From a virus, in IMG/VR virus record IMGVR_UViG_3300008262_000072, positions 1 through 60,809 of that record: a stretch of DNA of 60,809 bases. The stretch is one strand, 5' to 3'. Below are positions 38,513 to 46,875 of this stretch, piece after piece. The notes under the pieces are model-generated. The model was not told where the DNA came from. It saw only the letters and a list, made by a program, of their open reading frames with translations, and made no database searches. Within the stretch, counting starts at the first letter, position 1. The number at the start of each line of letters is the position of its first letter. Both the position numbers and the translations under genes were made by a program.

Positions 38513-39184
38513 ATGTCATCTTGGGGAAATAACGACAACGCAGCTAACGCACCATATTGGGCAGTTAACTCAACAATAGTCAATGCAGCTGACGTAAAAG
38601 CAGTTGCAGCTGCACCTACCGCAGCAAACGTTGCATTACTATATGGTAATACAACAGCTGATGTATATACAACAGGTCAAACCATTGGTTTGTTTTCTGT
38701 TGATGCACAGGAATCATTAGTAACTCATGCCCAACACACTGGTTGGGTACTAAGAACTACAGGTTCTGGTGGCCGTGCCGGACGTGTTCAAAATGAAGTT
38801 TTGGTTGCTTTGAGTGGAGTTACTGGTGACGGTGACGCACAACAATATGCAAACGTTTCTATCACATTGAGTGGACCAGCTGATGCTGCTGTTCTTGCAA
38901 ATGCTACATACTATGCTAACGTTGCAACCTTCAGCGTAACACCAAGTTTGGTTGGAAACACATCTGCAACACTAACATATCAGTGGCAGTACAACTCTGG
39001 TTCAGCGTGGGCAAACATTCCTGCAAACACAGTACCAATGCAATACAGCGGCGCAACAAGTTCAGTATTGTATGCAAGACCTGGAACTACAGCAAACAAC
39101 GCAACGAAGTATCGTGTTGTCGTTACTGCCGCAGACCAAGGTGTATCAGCAACATCCGCAAACGCAGTTATTACTGTAACCTAA
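38513..39184 (+). CDS. Ig-like domain virion protein
   Basis: 223 residues, Ala/Thr/Asn-rich beta structure. MSSWGNNDNAANAPYWAVNS is a typical start for abundant head or decoration proteins in T4-like marine phages; TLTYQWQYNSGSAWANIPAN followed by KYRVVVTAADQGVSATSANA is an immunoglobulin-like domain (about 140-223). Late promoter before and hairpin terminator after make it a single-gene late unit, suggesting high expression. Confidence 0.8.
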   Translation: MSSWGNNDNAANAPYWAVNSTIVNAADVKAVAAAPTAANVALLYGNTTADVYTTGQTIGLFSVDAQESLVTHAQHTGWVLRTTGSGGRAGRVQNEVLVALSGVTGDGDAQQYANVSITLSGPADAAVLANATYYANVATFSVTPSLVGNTSATLTYQWQYNSGSAWANIPANTVPMQYSGATSSVLYARPGTTANNATKYRVVVTAADQGVSATSANAVITVT

Positions 39185-39187
39185 TAA

Positions 39188-39208
39188 AAGGGGCTTCGGC
39201 CCCTCTTT
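39188..39208 (+). terminator. Intrinsic terminator
   Basis: AGGGGC-TTCG-GCCCCT followed by CTTTAA: a stable UUCG hairpin with a short T-run. It ends the Ig-like protein unit. Confidence 0.75.
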
Positions 39209-39211
39209 AAT

Positions 39212-39598
39212 ATGTTTGATGATTTGAATGAAGAAAATTTTATGTTGTATGCTATGAAATGCTATACATCACCACATTGTATTATGTCGGAATTTGAGGG
39301 AGATATCAAAAGAACGAAATATCTGAAAAGATTGTTTCGTAGATATAAGATAACAAAATCCCTCAAAGAACGATTAATAATGAACCATATCATTTTATTG
39401 AATAATGTTTTTGGTCCGGAAGCAACGGCAAGAATATTGTTCTATAAGACTGATGAACGTGATTATGATATTCTAAAAACTTTTTTAGACTATCTTGATA
39501 TTATGCCTGATTTTGTTTATGGTATCAATGGAAAAACTATATTATCATCCGATTTACCACTAGATATGAATGTCGCAGAGATATTAAGAAACATATGA
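39212..39598 (+). CDS. Conserved T4-like phage protein (DUF7207 type)
   Basis: 128 residues. KRTKYLKRLFRRYKITKSLK, then ERLIMNHIILLNNVFGPEAT and ARILFYKT form the conserved core of a small structural-region protein of marine T4-like phages; function unknown. Ends over the next ATG (ATGA). Confidence 0.7.
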   Translation: MFDDLNEENFMLYAMKCYTSPHCIMSEFEGDIKRTKYLKRLFRRYKITKSLKERLIMNHIILLNNVFGPEATARILFYKTDERDYDILKTFLDYLDIMPDFVYGINGKTILSSDLPLDMNVAEILRNI

Positions 39599-40419
39599 AA
39601 ACATTTCAAGAATATTTAAACGAAGTTAAGAAACCAACCGGTGACCTGAAGAAGGCCTGTTGGGACGGCTATACTGCTGTCGGTACAAAACAAAAAGGTG
39701 GACGTACAGTTCCGAATTGTGTACCTGAAGAAATTGTCAAGGAAGCTCATGGTCCTTGGGGCAAAATATCACAGGCTAGTTTAGATAAAATTGCAAAAGC
39801 CAAAAAACGTGAAGAAAAAGAAAAAGGTATTCTGAGAAGACCTGGATCAAAGTTACGAAAAGATACACCTAATTATGTTGCTAAAGTAAATGACCTTTCT
39901 GAAGAAGAATTAGAAGAAAATCATATTGCAATCGCCATGGGTAAAGAGATGGATGATGAGGGTAGTATGATTATGAATCAACTGGATCACATGGAACGTT
40001 CCATCAAAATGATGCGTGATGTGGTTAAGGATCCAAATATGCAGATACCTGCTTGGGTTCAATCTAAGGTAACATTGGCCGCAGACTATATTGAAACAGC
40101 TGCTGGTTACATGTCTAGTAAAAATGAAGAAGTTGACCTAGAAGAAACTGCTGCATGGCAACGCAAAGAAGGCAAAAGTGAATCTGGTGGTTTGAATCAA
40201 AAAGGTGTTGATTCTTATCGTAGAGAAAATCCTGGTTCCAAACTAAAAACAGCCGTCACAACAAAACCATCAAAATTAAAAGCAGGTTCAGCTGCAGCAA
40301 ATCGCCGCAAATCATTCTGTGCTAGAATGTCTGGTATGAAAAAAAGATTAACTTCAGCAAAAACTGCTAATGATCCAGATTCACGCATTAATAAATCTTT
40401 ACGTAAATGGAACTGCTAA
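39595..40419 (+). CDS. Capsid-targeted protein with DUF6321 C-terminus
   Basis: 274 residues. MKTFQEYLNE (1-10) differs from T4 IPIII MKTYQEFIAE only by conservative changes, with the same predicted cleavage after LNE. Then KKACWDGYTAVGTKQKGGRT and a C-terminal AWQRKEGKSESGGLNQKG with KSFCARMSGM..LRKWNC, the Cys/basic DUF6321 module. Probably packaged in the head. Stop overlaps the next ATG. Confidence 0.75.
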   Translation: MKTFQEYLNEVKKPTGDLKKACWDGYTAVGTKQKGGRTVPNCVPEEIVKEAHGPWGKISQASLDKIAKAKKREEKEKGILRRPGSKLRKDTPNYVAKVNDLSEEELEENHIAIAMGKEMDDEGSMIMNQLDHMERSIKMMRDVVKDPNMQIPAWVQSKVTLAADYIETAAGYMSSKNEEVDLEETAAWQRKEGKSESGGLNQKGVDSYRRENPGSKLKTAVTTKPSKLKAGSAAANRRKSFCARMSGMKKRLTSAKTANDPDSRINKSLRKWNC

Positions 40420-40652
40420 TGAAAACATTTCAAGAATATATTACAGAAAAGGGTAGATGTTGGACTGGTTACAAACCTGTTCCAGGCAAAAAAGCATATT
40501 CTGATAATAGTTGTGTGAAAGAAGACGGTATGGCCGGAGCACCAGCAAATAGTGTTGGTGGTGGAAACATTGCTGGTTCTGGTGGCGCTGGCGGAGAACC
40601 TGGTGTTTCTAAGAAAAGAAACCCTGTAATGTCATTCGTTAAGCGTAAATAA
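40419..40652 (+). CDS. Small capsid-targeted protein
   Basis: 77 residues from ATG 40419. MKTFQEYITE is nearly identical to the tag of the previous protein and to T4 IPIII. RCWTGYKPVPGKKAYSDNSC repeats the CWxGY..C unit of its neighbour, suggesting duplication; the tail is Gly/Ala-rich and basic. Confidence 0.7.
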   Translation: MKTFQEYITEKGRCWTGYKPVPGKKAYSDNSCVKEDGMAGAPANSVGGGNIAGSGGAGGEPGVSKKRNPVMSFVKRK

Positions 40653-40654
40653 AC

Positions 40655-41110
40655 ATGTGGTTATTGCAATGGTTGCCTAATTGGATTTTCTACGCCGTCT
40701 TAATAGCCGGCGTTTTTGGTTTGGCCGCATCATATCTTATCAGATTCTTATCATTCATACCATTCCTTTACGTTTATAAAACACCAATACAATTAGGTTC
40801 TATTGCTGCGATTGTGATTGGTACATTCATGGCTGGCGCAATCCACGATAATGAACAGTGGGAAGCAAGAGTGCGAGAGATGGAAGAAAAAGTTGCTGCA
40901 GCTGAAGTACAATCAAAGGAAGAAAATATTAAGATTGTTGAAAAAGTGGTAAACAAGGTGCAAATTGTTAAGACCCGTGGTCAAGACATTGTTAAATATG
41001 TGGATAGAGAAATTGTAAAGTATGACACAAAATTTGTTCCAGGTGGTGTATGTGAGATACCAAAAGAATTCGTAGAAGCTCACAATAGAGCAGCAGAGGC
41101 ACCAAAATGA
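40655..41110 (+). CDS. Inner-membrane spanin-like (Rz-type) protein
   Basis: 151 residues. Two N-terminal hydrophobic helices (about 10-32 and 45-62), then a coiled coil (NEQWEARVREMEEKVAAAEV) and a periplasmic tail ending in KFVPGGVCEIPKEFVEAHNR, the end seen in Rz-like proteins of marine phages. Overlaps the lipoprotein gene (ATGA), the Rz/Rz1 arrangement. Confidence 0.7.
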   Translation: MWLLQWLPNWIFYAVLIAGVFGLAASYLIRFLSFIPFLYVYKTPIQLGSIAAIVIGTFMAGAIHDNEQWEARVREMEEKVAAAEVQSKEENIKIVEKVVNKVQIVKTRGQDIVKYVDREIVKYDTKFVPGGVCEIPKEFVEAHNRAAEAPK

Positions 41111-41397
41111 ATGAGAGAACAACAGAATATTTAATATGGGCTATCTTTATTGTTGTAATGGTGTTTATGATGGGCTGTTCTACAACAGTTCCAGTTACCG
41201 CTAAATTTCCAGAAGTACCTGAGAAATTGAAACAGAAATGTCCTCAATTAGAAAAATTAGTAGATGATCCAAAGTTAACAGACATAAGCAAAACAGTTAC
41301 AATAAACTATACAACATACTATGAGTGTGCGGTGAAAAATGATGCATGGATTGAATGGTATGAAATACAGAAACGAATATTTGAAGGTGTGAAATGA
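41107..41397 (+). CDS. Outer-membrane spanin-like (Rz1-type) lipoprotein
   Basis: 96 residues. Signal sequence with a lipobox VFMMGCSTT (Cys about 22) followed by a short mature domain. The pair with the upstream gene forms a two-component spanin that fuses inner and outer membranes in the last step of lysis of Gram-negative hosts. Confidence 0.75.
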   Translation: MNERTTEYLIWAIFIVVMVFMMGCSTTVPVTAKFPEVPEKLKQKCPQLEKLVDDPKLTDISKTVTINYTTYYECAVKNDAWIEWYEIQKRIFEGVK

Positions 41398-41915
41398 CAG
41401 AAGAACAAGAACAAACTAAAGAACGCACTGGTTGGATTATTACATTTTTGGCTGCATTTTTGGCTATCACATCATTACTTGATGGTGGCAATTCATCACA
41501 GATTTTAGATAACACGATTGAAGCAAACAATGTTTGGTCTTTCTATCAAGCAAAAAGCATTAAACAGTCATTAGCTGAAATAACATACGATAATGCTGTT
41601 CGTAATGGAGACAAAAGAAAAGCCCAAATTATGAAGGCTAAAATAGAACGTTATGAATCTGAACCTTCATCAGGTGAAGGTAAAAAAGAATTGATGGCCA
41701 AGGCTCGTGCAATTGAAGCTAAGAGAGCAGTAGCGGAACTAAGAAGTCCTTGGTACACATACTCTAATGCTTTCTATCAAATTGCAATTGTTATATTAGC
41801 TGCATCTATGTTGACGTTGAATAAAAAAATGTATTGGATTGGTATCGGTCTTGGTGCTTTTGCAGTATTGTTAATGTCACAAGGTGCTTTTTTATGGTTA
41901 CCGATAATATTATAA
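41394..41915 (+). CDS. DUF4337-type membrane protein
   Basis: 173 residues. Transmembrane helices at about 15-32, 122-140 and 148-170; between them the family signature NNVWSFYQAKSIKQSLAEIT. Function unknown; position between spanins and endolysin suggests an envelope role. Start overlaps the spanin stop. Confidence 0.75.
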   Translation: MTEEQEQTKERTGWIITFLAAFLAITSLLDGGNSSQILDNTIEANNVWSFYQAKSIKQSLAEITYDNAVRNGDKRKAQIMKAKIERYESEPSSGEGKKELMAKARAIEAKRAVAELRSPWYTYSNAFYQIAIVILAASMLTLNKKMYWIGIGLGAFAVLLMSQGAFLWLPIIL

Positions 41916-41924
41916 GGATTGAAA

Positions 41925-42548
41925 ATGGAATTAACAAAAGAACAATTAAAACAATTACTTCCAAAAAACCCATATATTGATAACTGGCATCACGCCCTAT
42001 CAATTCTACTACCGGATTATGAAATCAATACACCTCAGAGAATGGCTGCTTTCATAGCACAATGTTCACATGAGTCTGGTGGTTTCATGGTTCTCAAAGA
42101 GAATCTAAATTATAAAGCAGCATCACTACGTAAACTGTTTGGTAAGTATTTTCCAAATGATGAGATTGCAAACCAGTATGCATCTAAACCAAACAAACAG
42201 GAAGCAATTGCAAACCGCATCTATGCATCACGTATGGGTAACGGAGATGAGGCGTCTGGTGATGGATACAAGTTCTGTGGCCGTGGTTTAATCCAATTGA
42301 CTGGTCGTGACAACTATACTTTCTTTGCAGGCAGTCTCGATATCACAGTAGAAGAAGCATCAGAATATCTACAGACATTTGAAGGCGCAGCACAATCTGC
42401 TTGCTGGTTCTGGGAAACAAATAAATTAAATCAGTGGGCTGACAAAGGTGATATCGTCACATTGACAAAACGTATCAATGGTGGAACGATTGGCCTTGAA
42501 GACCGCATCAAACATTATGAACACGCACTTCATGTTTTTGGAGTTTAA
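41925..42548 (+). CDS. Endolysin, GH19 chitinase/lysozyme-like
   Basis: 207 residues from ATG 41925 (Shine-Dalgarno AAGGA). GH19 marks: AAFIAQCSHESGGF (catalytic Glu in HESGG), YASRMGNGDEASGDGYKFCG, and GRGLIQLTGRDNY. The family cleaves peptidoglycan glycan strands. No signal peptide, so it needs a holin; candidates lie at 43277-43961. Confidence 0.92.
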   Translation: MELTKEQLKQLLPKNPYIDNWHHALSILLPDYEINTPQRMAAFIAQCSHESGGFMVLKENLNYKAASLRKLFGKYFPNDEIANQYASKPNKQEAIANRIYASRMGNGDEASGDGYKFCGRGLIQLTGRDNYTFFAGSLDITVEEASEYLQTFEGAAQSACWFWETNKLNQWADKGDIVTLTKRINGGTIGLEDRIKHYEHALHVFGV

Positions 42549-42549
42549 T

Positions 42550-42984
42550 GTGAAAAAAATTATATTAATACTTGCATTGTTACCTTGTTTGGCATTTGCA
42601 CAAAAAGCACCACAAGGTGTTACATATGACGCACAAATATTAAGAGTAACGGATGGCGATACAGTTGTTATCGCCGCACCCTTTCTACCTGCACCCCTTA
42701 AGCCCGAACTTGCGGTACGAGTCTATGGAGTCGATACTCCAGAAAAAGGATTTAGAGGTCAATGCGATAGTGAAAAACAACGTGGTGAAGCCGCTTCCGT
42801 TTTCACTAAAGGTCTCATTAACGCCAGCCAACAGCGACAAGTCATACTATACGGGTGGGATAAATTCGGTGGTCGTGTATTGGGTGATATCATTCTAAAC
42901 GGTCAAAGTCTCCGTACCCAATTGATTGCCAACGGATTTGCTCGTGAATATTACGGTGAAGCTAAAACTTCTTGGTGTAATTAA
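42550..42984 (+). CDS. Secreted staphylococcal-nuclease-like thermonuclease
   Basis: 144 residues from GTG 42550 with a signal peptide (MKKIILILALLPCLAFA, cut before QKAP). SNase motifs: LRVTDGDTVVI, VRVYGVDTPEKG (active-site Arg, Asp, Glu) and KFGGRVLGDI (second catalytic Arg). Calcium-dependent cleavage of DNA/RNA in the periplasm or outside. It follows the endolysin, so extracellular DNA removal or blocking of competing DNA entry is plausible. Confidence 0.88.
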   Translation: MKKIILILALLPCLAFAQKAPQGVTYDAQILRVTDGDTVVIAAPFLPAPLKPELAVRVYGVDTPEKGFRGQCDSEKQRGEAASVFTKGLINASQQRQVILYGWDKFGGRVLGDIILNGQSLRTQLIANGFAREYYGEAKTSWCN

Positions 42985-42993
42985 GGAAAAAAC

Positions 42994-43287
42994 ATGAACG
43001 ATAAAAAACTATTATATGTAGCAATCGCAATGATTATTTTACCTTTATCATTGGCATTTTTTGGTGGTGATAGATTCCGTTATCCATGTCAAGACCCTGA
43101 TAATTGGGACAAAGAATTTTGTAAAATGCCAAAATGTGATGTGACAAGAACTTGTCCAGAGCATATTTTTAAAGGACAGAGGGATCCAAGATTAGGTCCA
43201 CCAACAACAAGAGTTGAACCTATGGGCCAAACTCCTGCACCAGCACAATGTACAACACCAACACAAGGAGCGAATTGTGGAAAATAA
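42994..43287 (+). CDS. Conserved small membrane-anchored Cys-rich protein
   Basis: 97 residues. N-terminal transmembrane helix (about 6-23, LYVAIAMIILPLSLAFFGGD) then a periplasmic Cys-rich part (RYPCQDPDNWDKEFCKMPKC, then TCPEHIF) known in the lysis region of marine T4-like phages. Six Cys, perhaps disulfide-bonded. Function unknown. Confidence 0.65.
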   Translation: MNDKKLLYVAIAMIILPLSLAFFGGDRFRYPCQDPDNWDKEFCKMPKCDVTRTCPEHIFKGQRDPRLGPPTTRVEPMGQTPAPAQCTTPTQGANCGK

Positions 43288-43735
43288 TAATAATTTCATG
43301 TATACAGAAGAGCAGTTAATGGCTCGTCTAAAATTCTTTATCGGTATTTGTTTAGCATTAACATTGACAGGTATTGTATTTGTCGTGTTATACTCCATCA
43401 TCTTTGTAACTCAACCATTAAATGCAATTAGTCCTATTGACCAAAAATTCTTTGAGTTGATTATTCCTATTGCAACATTCTTAACTGGTACTCTATCAGG
43501 CATTATGTTAGCCGGTAATGATAAAGACCTTAGAGCAAAGGCGCTAGATGCAGCAAATAAACCACCAACCGTTTCAGGACCACCACCAAATGCACCGTCA
43601 ACTAATGCACCAAGCAACAATGCAACATTTGGCACACCAACGCCAAGCGCAGCAACATTTGCACCAGCAGCACAAGTTGTCACAGGATTTGGAGGCAAAC
43701 CAGCACCTGCACCAGCCCCACAACCAGAAATCTAA
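43277..43735 (+). CDS. Membrane protein with Pro/Ala-rich tail, holin candidate
   Basis: 152 residues from GTG 43277 with Shine-Dalgarno AAGGAG at 43265-43270. Two transmembrane helices (about 18-42 and 62-78), then a low-complexity PPPNAPSTNAPSNNATFG tail. Holin-like topology, but no family match that I can name. Confidence 0.6.
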   Translation: MENNNNFMYTEEQLMARLKFFIGICLALTLTGIVFVVLYSIIFVTQPLNAISPIDQKFFELIIPIATFLTGTLSGIMLAGNDKDLRAKALDAANKPPTVSGPPPNAPSTNAPSNNATFGTPTPSAATFAPAAQVVTGFGGKPAPAPAPQPEI

Positions 43736-43739
43736 ATAA

Positions 43740-43961
43740 ATGACATTCTTTAGAAGTATGTTATCAGATGGTGTCAATGGCACCATCTCCAGTAAAAGAG
43801 TAGTTACATTACTATCATTCACCATGTGTGCATTTGGGTTTGTTGCTATGGTGTATGGTTATCCAATTGACACCAAAATATATGACTCTATGATGTATAT
43901 TGTGCTTGCGGGTTTAGGTTTTACAGCTTCAGAAAAATTTGTTAAAAAGGACGAAAAATGA
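43740..43961 (+). CDS. Holin-like protein
   Basis: 73 residues: DGVNGTISSKRVVTLLSFTM then a hydrophobic segment and YIVLAGLGFTASEKFVKKDE. Two membrane helices and a basic C-terminus, as in small phage holins with the ISSKR start. Would permit endolysin access to the wall. Overlaps the next ATG. Confidence 0.65.
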   Translation: MTFFRSMLSDGVNGTISSKRVVTLLSFTMCAFGFVAMVYGYPIDTKIYDSMMYIVLAGLGFTASEKFVKKDEK

Positions 43962-44155
43962 AAAATTATATATTTGTAGCAGGATTGTGTCTTGCACTTA
44001 ATGTTTACGCAGCAGAAACAAAAAAAGTTTGTGTTGATGTAAAAGACAAACAAGGTCAAGTTGTTAAAGACAAAGCCGGCAAACCAAAACAGAATTGTAA
44101 AGAAATGAAAGTTCATAAGAAACTTGAAGGCACAGAAGTACCTGTGAAAAAATAA
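43958..44155 (+). CDS. Small secreted Lys-rich protein
   Basis: 65 residues with a signal peptide (cut after VYA). The mature part, about 47 residues, is Lys-rich with two Cys (KVCVDVKD, KQNCKEM). No family recognised. Stop overlaps the iscU start. Confidence 0.6.
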   Translation: MKNYIFVAGLCLALNVYAAETKKVCVDVKDKQGQVVKDKAGKPKQNCKEMKVHKKLEGTEVPVKK

Positions 44156-44550
44156 TGGCATACTCTGATAAGGTAATCGACCATTACGAAAATCCACGAA
44201 ACGTGGGTAAGTTTCAAGAAGATGATACCATAGGTACTGGTATGGTCGGTGCGCCTGCTTGTGGTGATGTAATGAGGCTTCAAATTAAAGTTGAGGAAGG
44301 AATCATTACCGATGCGAAATTCAAAACATACGGATGCGGAAGTGCAATTGCCAGTTCAAGCCTCGTTACCGAATGGGTCAAGGGAAGGACGCTTGACGAA
44401 GCGGGAAAAATTAGTAATTCAACAATTGCTGAAGAGCTTGCCCTCCCACCGGTTAAAATACATTGTAGCATACTTGCAGAAGATGCTGTGAAAGCGGCCA
44501 TTAACAATTATAAGGGAAAACATGTTGACAGTAACTGCGAATGCCATTGA
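44155..44550 (+). CDS. iscU: Fe-S cluster scaffold IscU
   Basis: 131 residues, full length. All three cluster Cys are present: GAPACGDVM, TYGCGSAIASSS and KIHCSILAEDA, plus the LPPVK chaperone-binding motif (ALPPVKIHCS). IscU assembles [2Fe-2S] clusters with host IscS and hands them to carriers. The sequence looks very host-like. It overlaps the A-type carrier gene by 29 bases, so the two are one unit. Confidence 0.93.
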   Translation: MAYSDKVIDHYENPRNVGKFQEDDTIGTGMVGAPACGDVMRLQIKVEEGIITDAKFKTYGCGSAIASSSLVTEWVKGRTLDEAGKISNSTIAEELALPPVKIHCSILAEDAVKAAINNYKGKHVDSNCECH

Positions 44551-44836
44551 ACAAATAAAAGAAATTTTATTGGAAGAAGAAAGTTCTAAATACGTCAGAG
44601 CGTTCATCGAAGGCGGTGGATGTTCTGGTTTTAATTATGGTTTCATGATAGAGGATGTTAAAAATGAAGATGATTTCGAAGTAACTGAAAAATTACTTGT
44701 TGATTCTGCCAGTATGCAATATTTCTCTGGTGCAACAATAGATTATAAAAAAGACAGACTAACAGGATCACAATTTGTGATTACCAACCCAAATGCCAAA
44801 TCCACTTGTGGATGTGGCAGCAGTTTCAGTGTATAA
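44522..44836 (+). CDS. A-type Fe-S carrier (IscA/ErpA family)
   Basis: 104 residues. Three conserved Cys: GGGCSGFNYGF and the C-terminal STCGCGSSFSV. These proteins accept clusters from IscU and deliver them to targets. In phages the RNR or host respiratory enzymes might be the clients (inference). Whether it is IscA or ErpA cannot be said by eye. Confidence 0.9.
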   Translation: MLTVTANAIEQIKEILLEEESSKYVRAFIEGGGCSGFNYGFMIEDVKNEDDFEVTEKLLVDSASMQYFSGATIDYKKDRLTGSQFVITNPNAKSTCGCGSSFSV

Positions 44837-44847
44837 GAAAGAACTAA

Positions 44848-45153
44848 ATGGCTACCACAGTAGAACGAATCGGCATTGTTGAAACTAAGGTCGAAAACCT
44901 TAGTGAAAAAATGGACGACCTAAAGGTTGATGTTAAAGAGATGCATGATTGTCTGGATAAGACTAGGGACACTTTGACGGAAAAACTGGAAGAAATGTAT
45001 AATGCATCATGCTCTCAGCATGCCGAACTTGCCGCAAAAATTGGTGACCTGGAAAAGATTAGACAAAAGATTGTTTGGATGGTTGCCGGTGGTGTTGCGG
45101 TACTTGGAATACTTTCTGGCCATATTGAAAAGATACTTGCATTTTTTCATTAA
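44848..45153 (+). CDS. XhlA-like coiled-coil/TM protein
   Basis: 101 residues: coiled coil (VERIGIVETKVENLSEKMDD onward, about 4-68) and one C-terminal transmembrane helix (IVWMVAGGVAVLGILSGHI, about 75-93). This is the haemolysin XhlA pattern often found with holins and endolysins. Overlaps the promoter of the primase gene at its 3' end. Confidence 0.65.
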   Translation: MATTVERIGIVETKVENLSEKMDDLKVDVKEMHDCLDKTRDTLTEKLEEMYNASCSQHAELAAKIGDLEKIRQKIVWMVAGGVAVLGILSGHIEKILAFFH

Positions 45154-45165
45154 TTGGTGTATAAT
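45137..45165 (+). promoter_or_regulatory. Promoter of the primase/nucleotide operon
   Basis: TTGCAT (45137-45142), 17-bp spacer, TATAAT (45160-45165). The -10 sits in a potential hairpin GGTGTA/TACACC (about 45157-45190). Confidence 0.65.
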
Positions 45166-45197
45166 CTAGTTTCTTGTAAACTCTACACCATTTTGTT

Positions 45198-46211
45198 ATG
45201 TCCGTTTTTATTGATAGAACCTTTTTGCTAAGGGTATCCCCGAAGCTTCAAAAATTCACACAGAAGAAAGAGAACCTGTACAACTTCAGGTGTCCTCTCT
45301 GTGGCGACTCGAGCAAAAACAAAACCAAAGCCCGTGGTTATGTTTACGAAAAAAAGAACAACTACTTTTACATGTGCCACAATTGTGGTGCATCCACATC
45401 CTTTTATAATTTCCTGGAGAAGGTTGATTCGAACCTAGTTAAAGAATATGCACTTGAACGTTACAAGAATGGTGAACAGGGACGTGACAATTACGTTAAA
45501 CCAACTTTCGAAGAATTCAAATCTGAAACCCCGAAGTTTCGTGTTAAATTCGATATTCCATCGGTCGAATCGTTACCAGAAGAACATTTTGCGAAGGTGT
45601 ATGTCAAATCCCGCAAAATACCAGAGTCGTTCCATGCACACCTTTATTTTGCACAAGACTTTAAAGGCTTTGTCGAAAGTCTGCAAATAGAAAAAGAAGG
45701 CCTAAAGGAAGATGACCCTAGATTGGTAATACCGTTCTATGATGAAGAAAAGAATCTAGTGGCTTTTCAAGGTCGTGCATTAGGTGAATCTAAACTCAGA
45801 TACATCACTGTAAAGACAGACAAAGAGAATCACAAGTTATTTGGCACTGACAGGATCGACACAGAACAGATGATATATGTCGTGGAAGGTCCTATTGACT
45901 CCATGTTCCTGGAGAATGCCGTTGCGACTGCGGATTCGAACCTGATGGCTGCATCTAAACACTTTGATAAGTCTAAAATTGTTTTGATATATGATAATGA
46001 ACCACGCAACAAAGAATTACATAAACAGATGGACAAGGCTATTGAGGAACACTATAATGTTGTCATCTGGCCAGAAATGATTGAAGAAAAGGATGTAAAT
46101 GATATGGTTTTGAATGGCTTCTCACCTGACGAAATTCAAGATATCATAAGTAAACATACCTTTGTGAATTTGAGGGCAAAGATGGAATTTATTAATTGGA
46201 AAAAGACTTGA
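45198..46211 (+). CDS. 61: DNA primase gp61
   Basis: 337 residues (T4: 342). N-terminal zinc ribbon CPLCGDSSKN..CHNCG (about 34-62), Toprim motif VVEGPIDSMFLENA (about 229) and IVLIYDNEPRNKE. Makes RNA primers with gp41. Preceded by its own promoter, unlike the gp41 gene, which lies in the polymerase operon. Confidence 0.92.
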   Translation: MSVFIDRTFLLRVSPKLQKFTQKKENLYNFRCPLCGDSSKNKTKARGYVYEKKNNYFYMCHNCGASTSFYNFLEKVDSNLVKEYALERYKNGEQGRDNYVKPTFEEFKSETPKFRVKFDIPSVESLPEEHFAKVYVKSRKIPESFHAHLYFAQDFKGFVESLQIEKEGLKEDDPRLVIPFYDEEKNLVAFQGRALGESKLRYITVKTDKENHKLFGTDRIDTEQMIYVVEGPIDSMFLENAVATADSNLMAASKHFDKSKIVLIYDNEPRNKELHKQMDKAIEEHYNVVIWPEMIEEKDVNDMVLNGFSPDEIQDIISKHTFVNLRAKMEFINWKKT

Positions 46212-46224
46212 ATGGAGATTTGTT

Positions 46225-46875
46225 ATGAACGTGAAATTAATATCATACACACAGGGAGCAGACGGTAAGAATTTGTTGGAACAGGTTGCTTTTGCAGCCA
46301 GAGTCTCAAATCCTGCCAATCAAAATAATAGCGAAACTTCTGAAAAGTTGGTTCGTTATCTTATCAAAAATCAACATTGGTCACCACTAGAAATGGTGAG
46401 TATATGTTTAGAAATAGACACTACACGGGACATAGCAAGACAGATTTTGAGGCATCGTTCATTTTCCTTTCAGGAATTTAGTCAACGATATGCTGATGCG
46501 TCACAATTAGGTTTTGAATTGAAAGAAGCTAGATTACAAGATACAAAGAATCGTCAGAATAGTATTGTAACTGATAATCTTGCATTACAAGCTTGGTGGG
46601 AAGAACGTCAAAAAAGAGTATTGGAAGAAAGTAAGAATGCTTATGAATGGGCACTTGTTAATGGTATTGCAAAAGAACAAGCGAGAGCAGTTCTACCAGA
46701 AGGTATGACAGGTTCACGTTTGTATATGAACGGAACGCTTCGTAGTTGGGTTCACTATATACAACTCCGTAGCGCAAACGGGACACAGAAAGAACATCAA
46801 GATGTTGCATTGGCTTGTGCTGATGCCATTGAGCCGATTTTCCCTATGATTAAGGAGTACACCAATGGACAGTAA
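46225..46875 (+). CDS. thyX: Flavin-dependent thymidylate synthase ThyX
   Basis: 216 residues. ThyX signature RHRSFSFQEFS (RHR-x7-S), plus NQHWSPLEMVSICLEID and EGMTGSRLYMNGTLRSWVHY. Converts dUMP to dTMP with methylene-THF, FAD and NADPH. Receives dUMP from the phage dCMP deaminase. Overlaps the next gene by 11 bases. Confidence 0.95.
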   Translation: MNVKLISYTQGADGKNLLEQVAFAARVSNPANQNNSETSEKLVRYLIKNQHWSPLEMVSICLEIDTTRDIARQILRHRSFSFQEFSQRYADASQLGFELKEARLQDTKNRQNSIVTDNLALQAWWEERQKRVLEESKNAYEWALVNGIAKEQARAVLPEGMTGSRLYMNGTLRSWVHYIQLRSANGTQKEHQDVALACADAIEPIFPMIKEYTNGQ

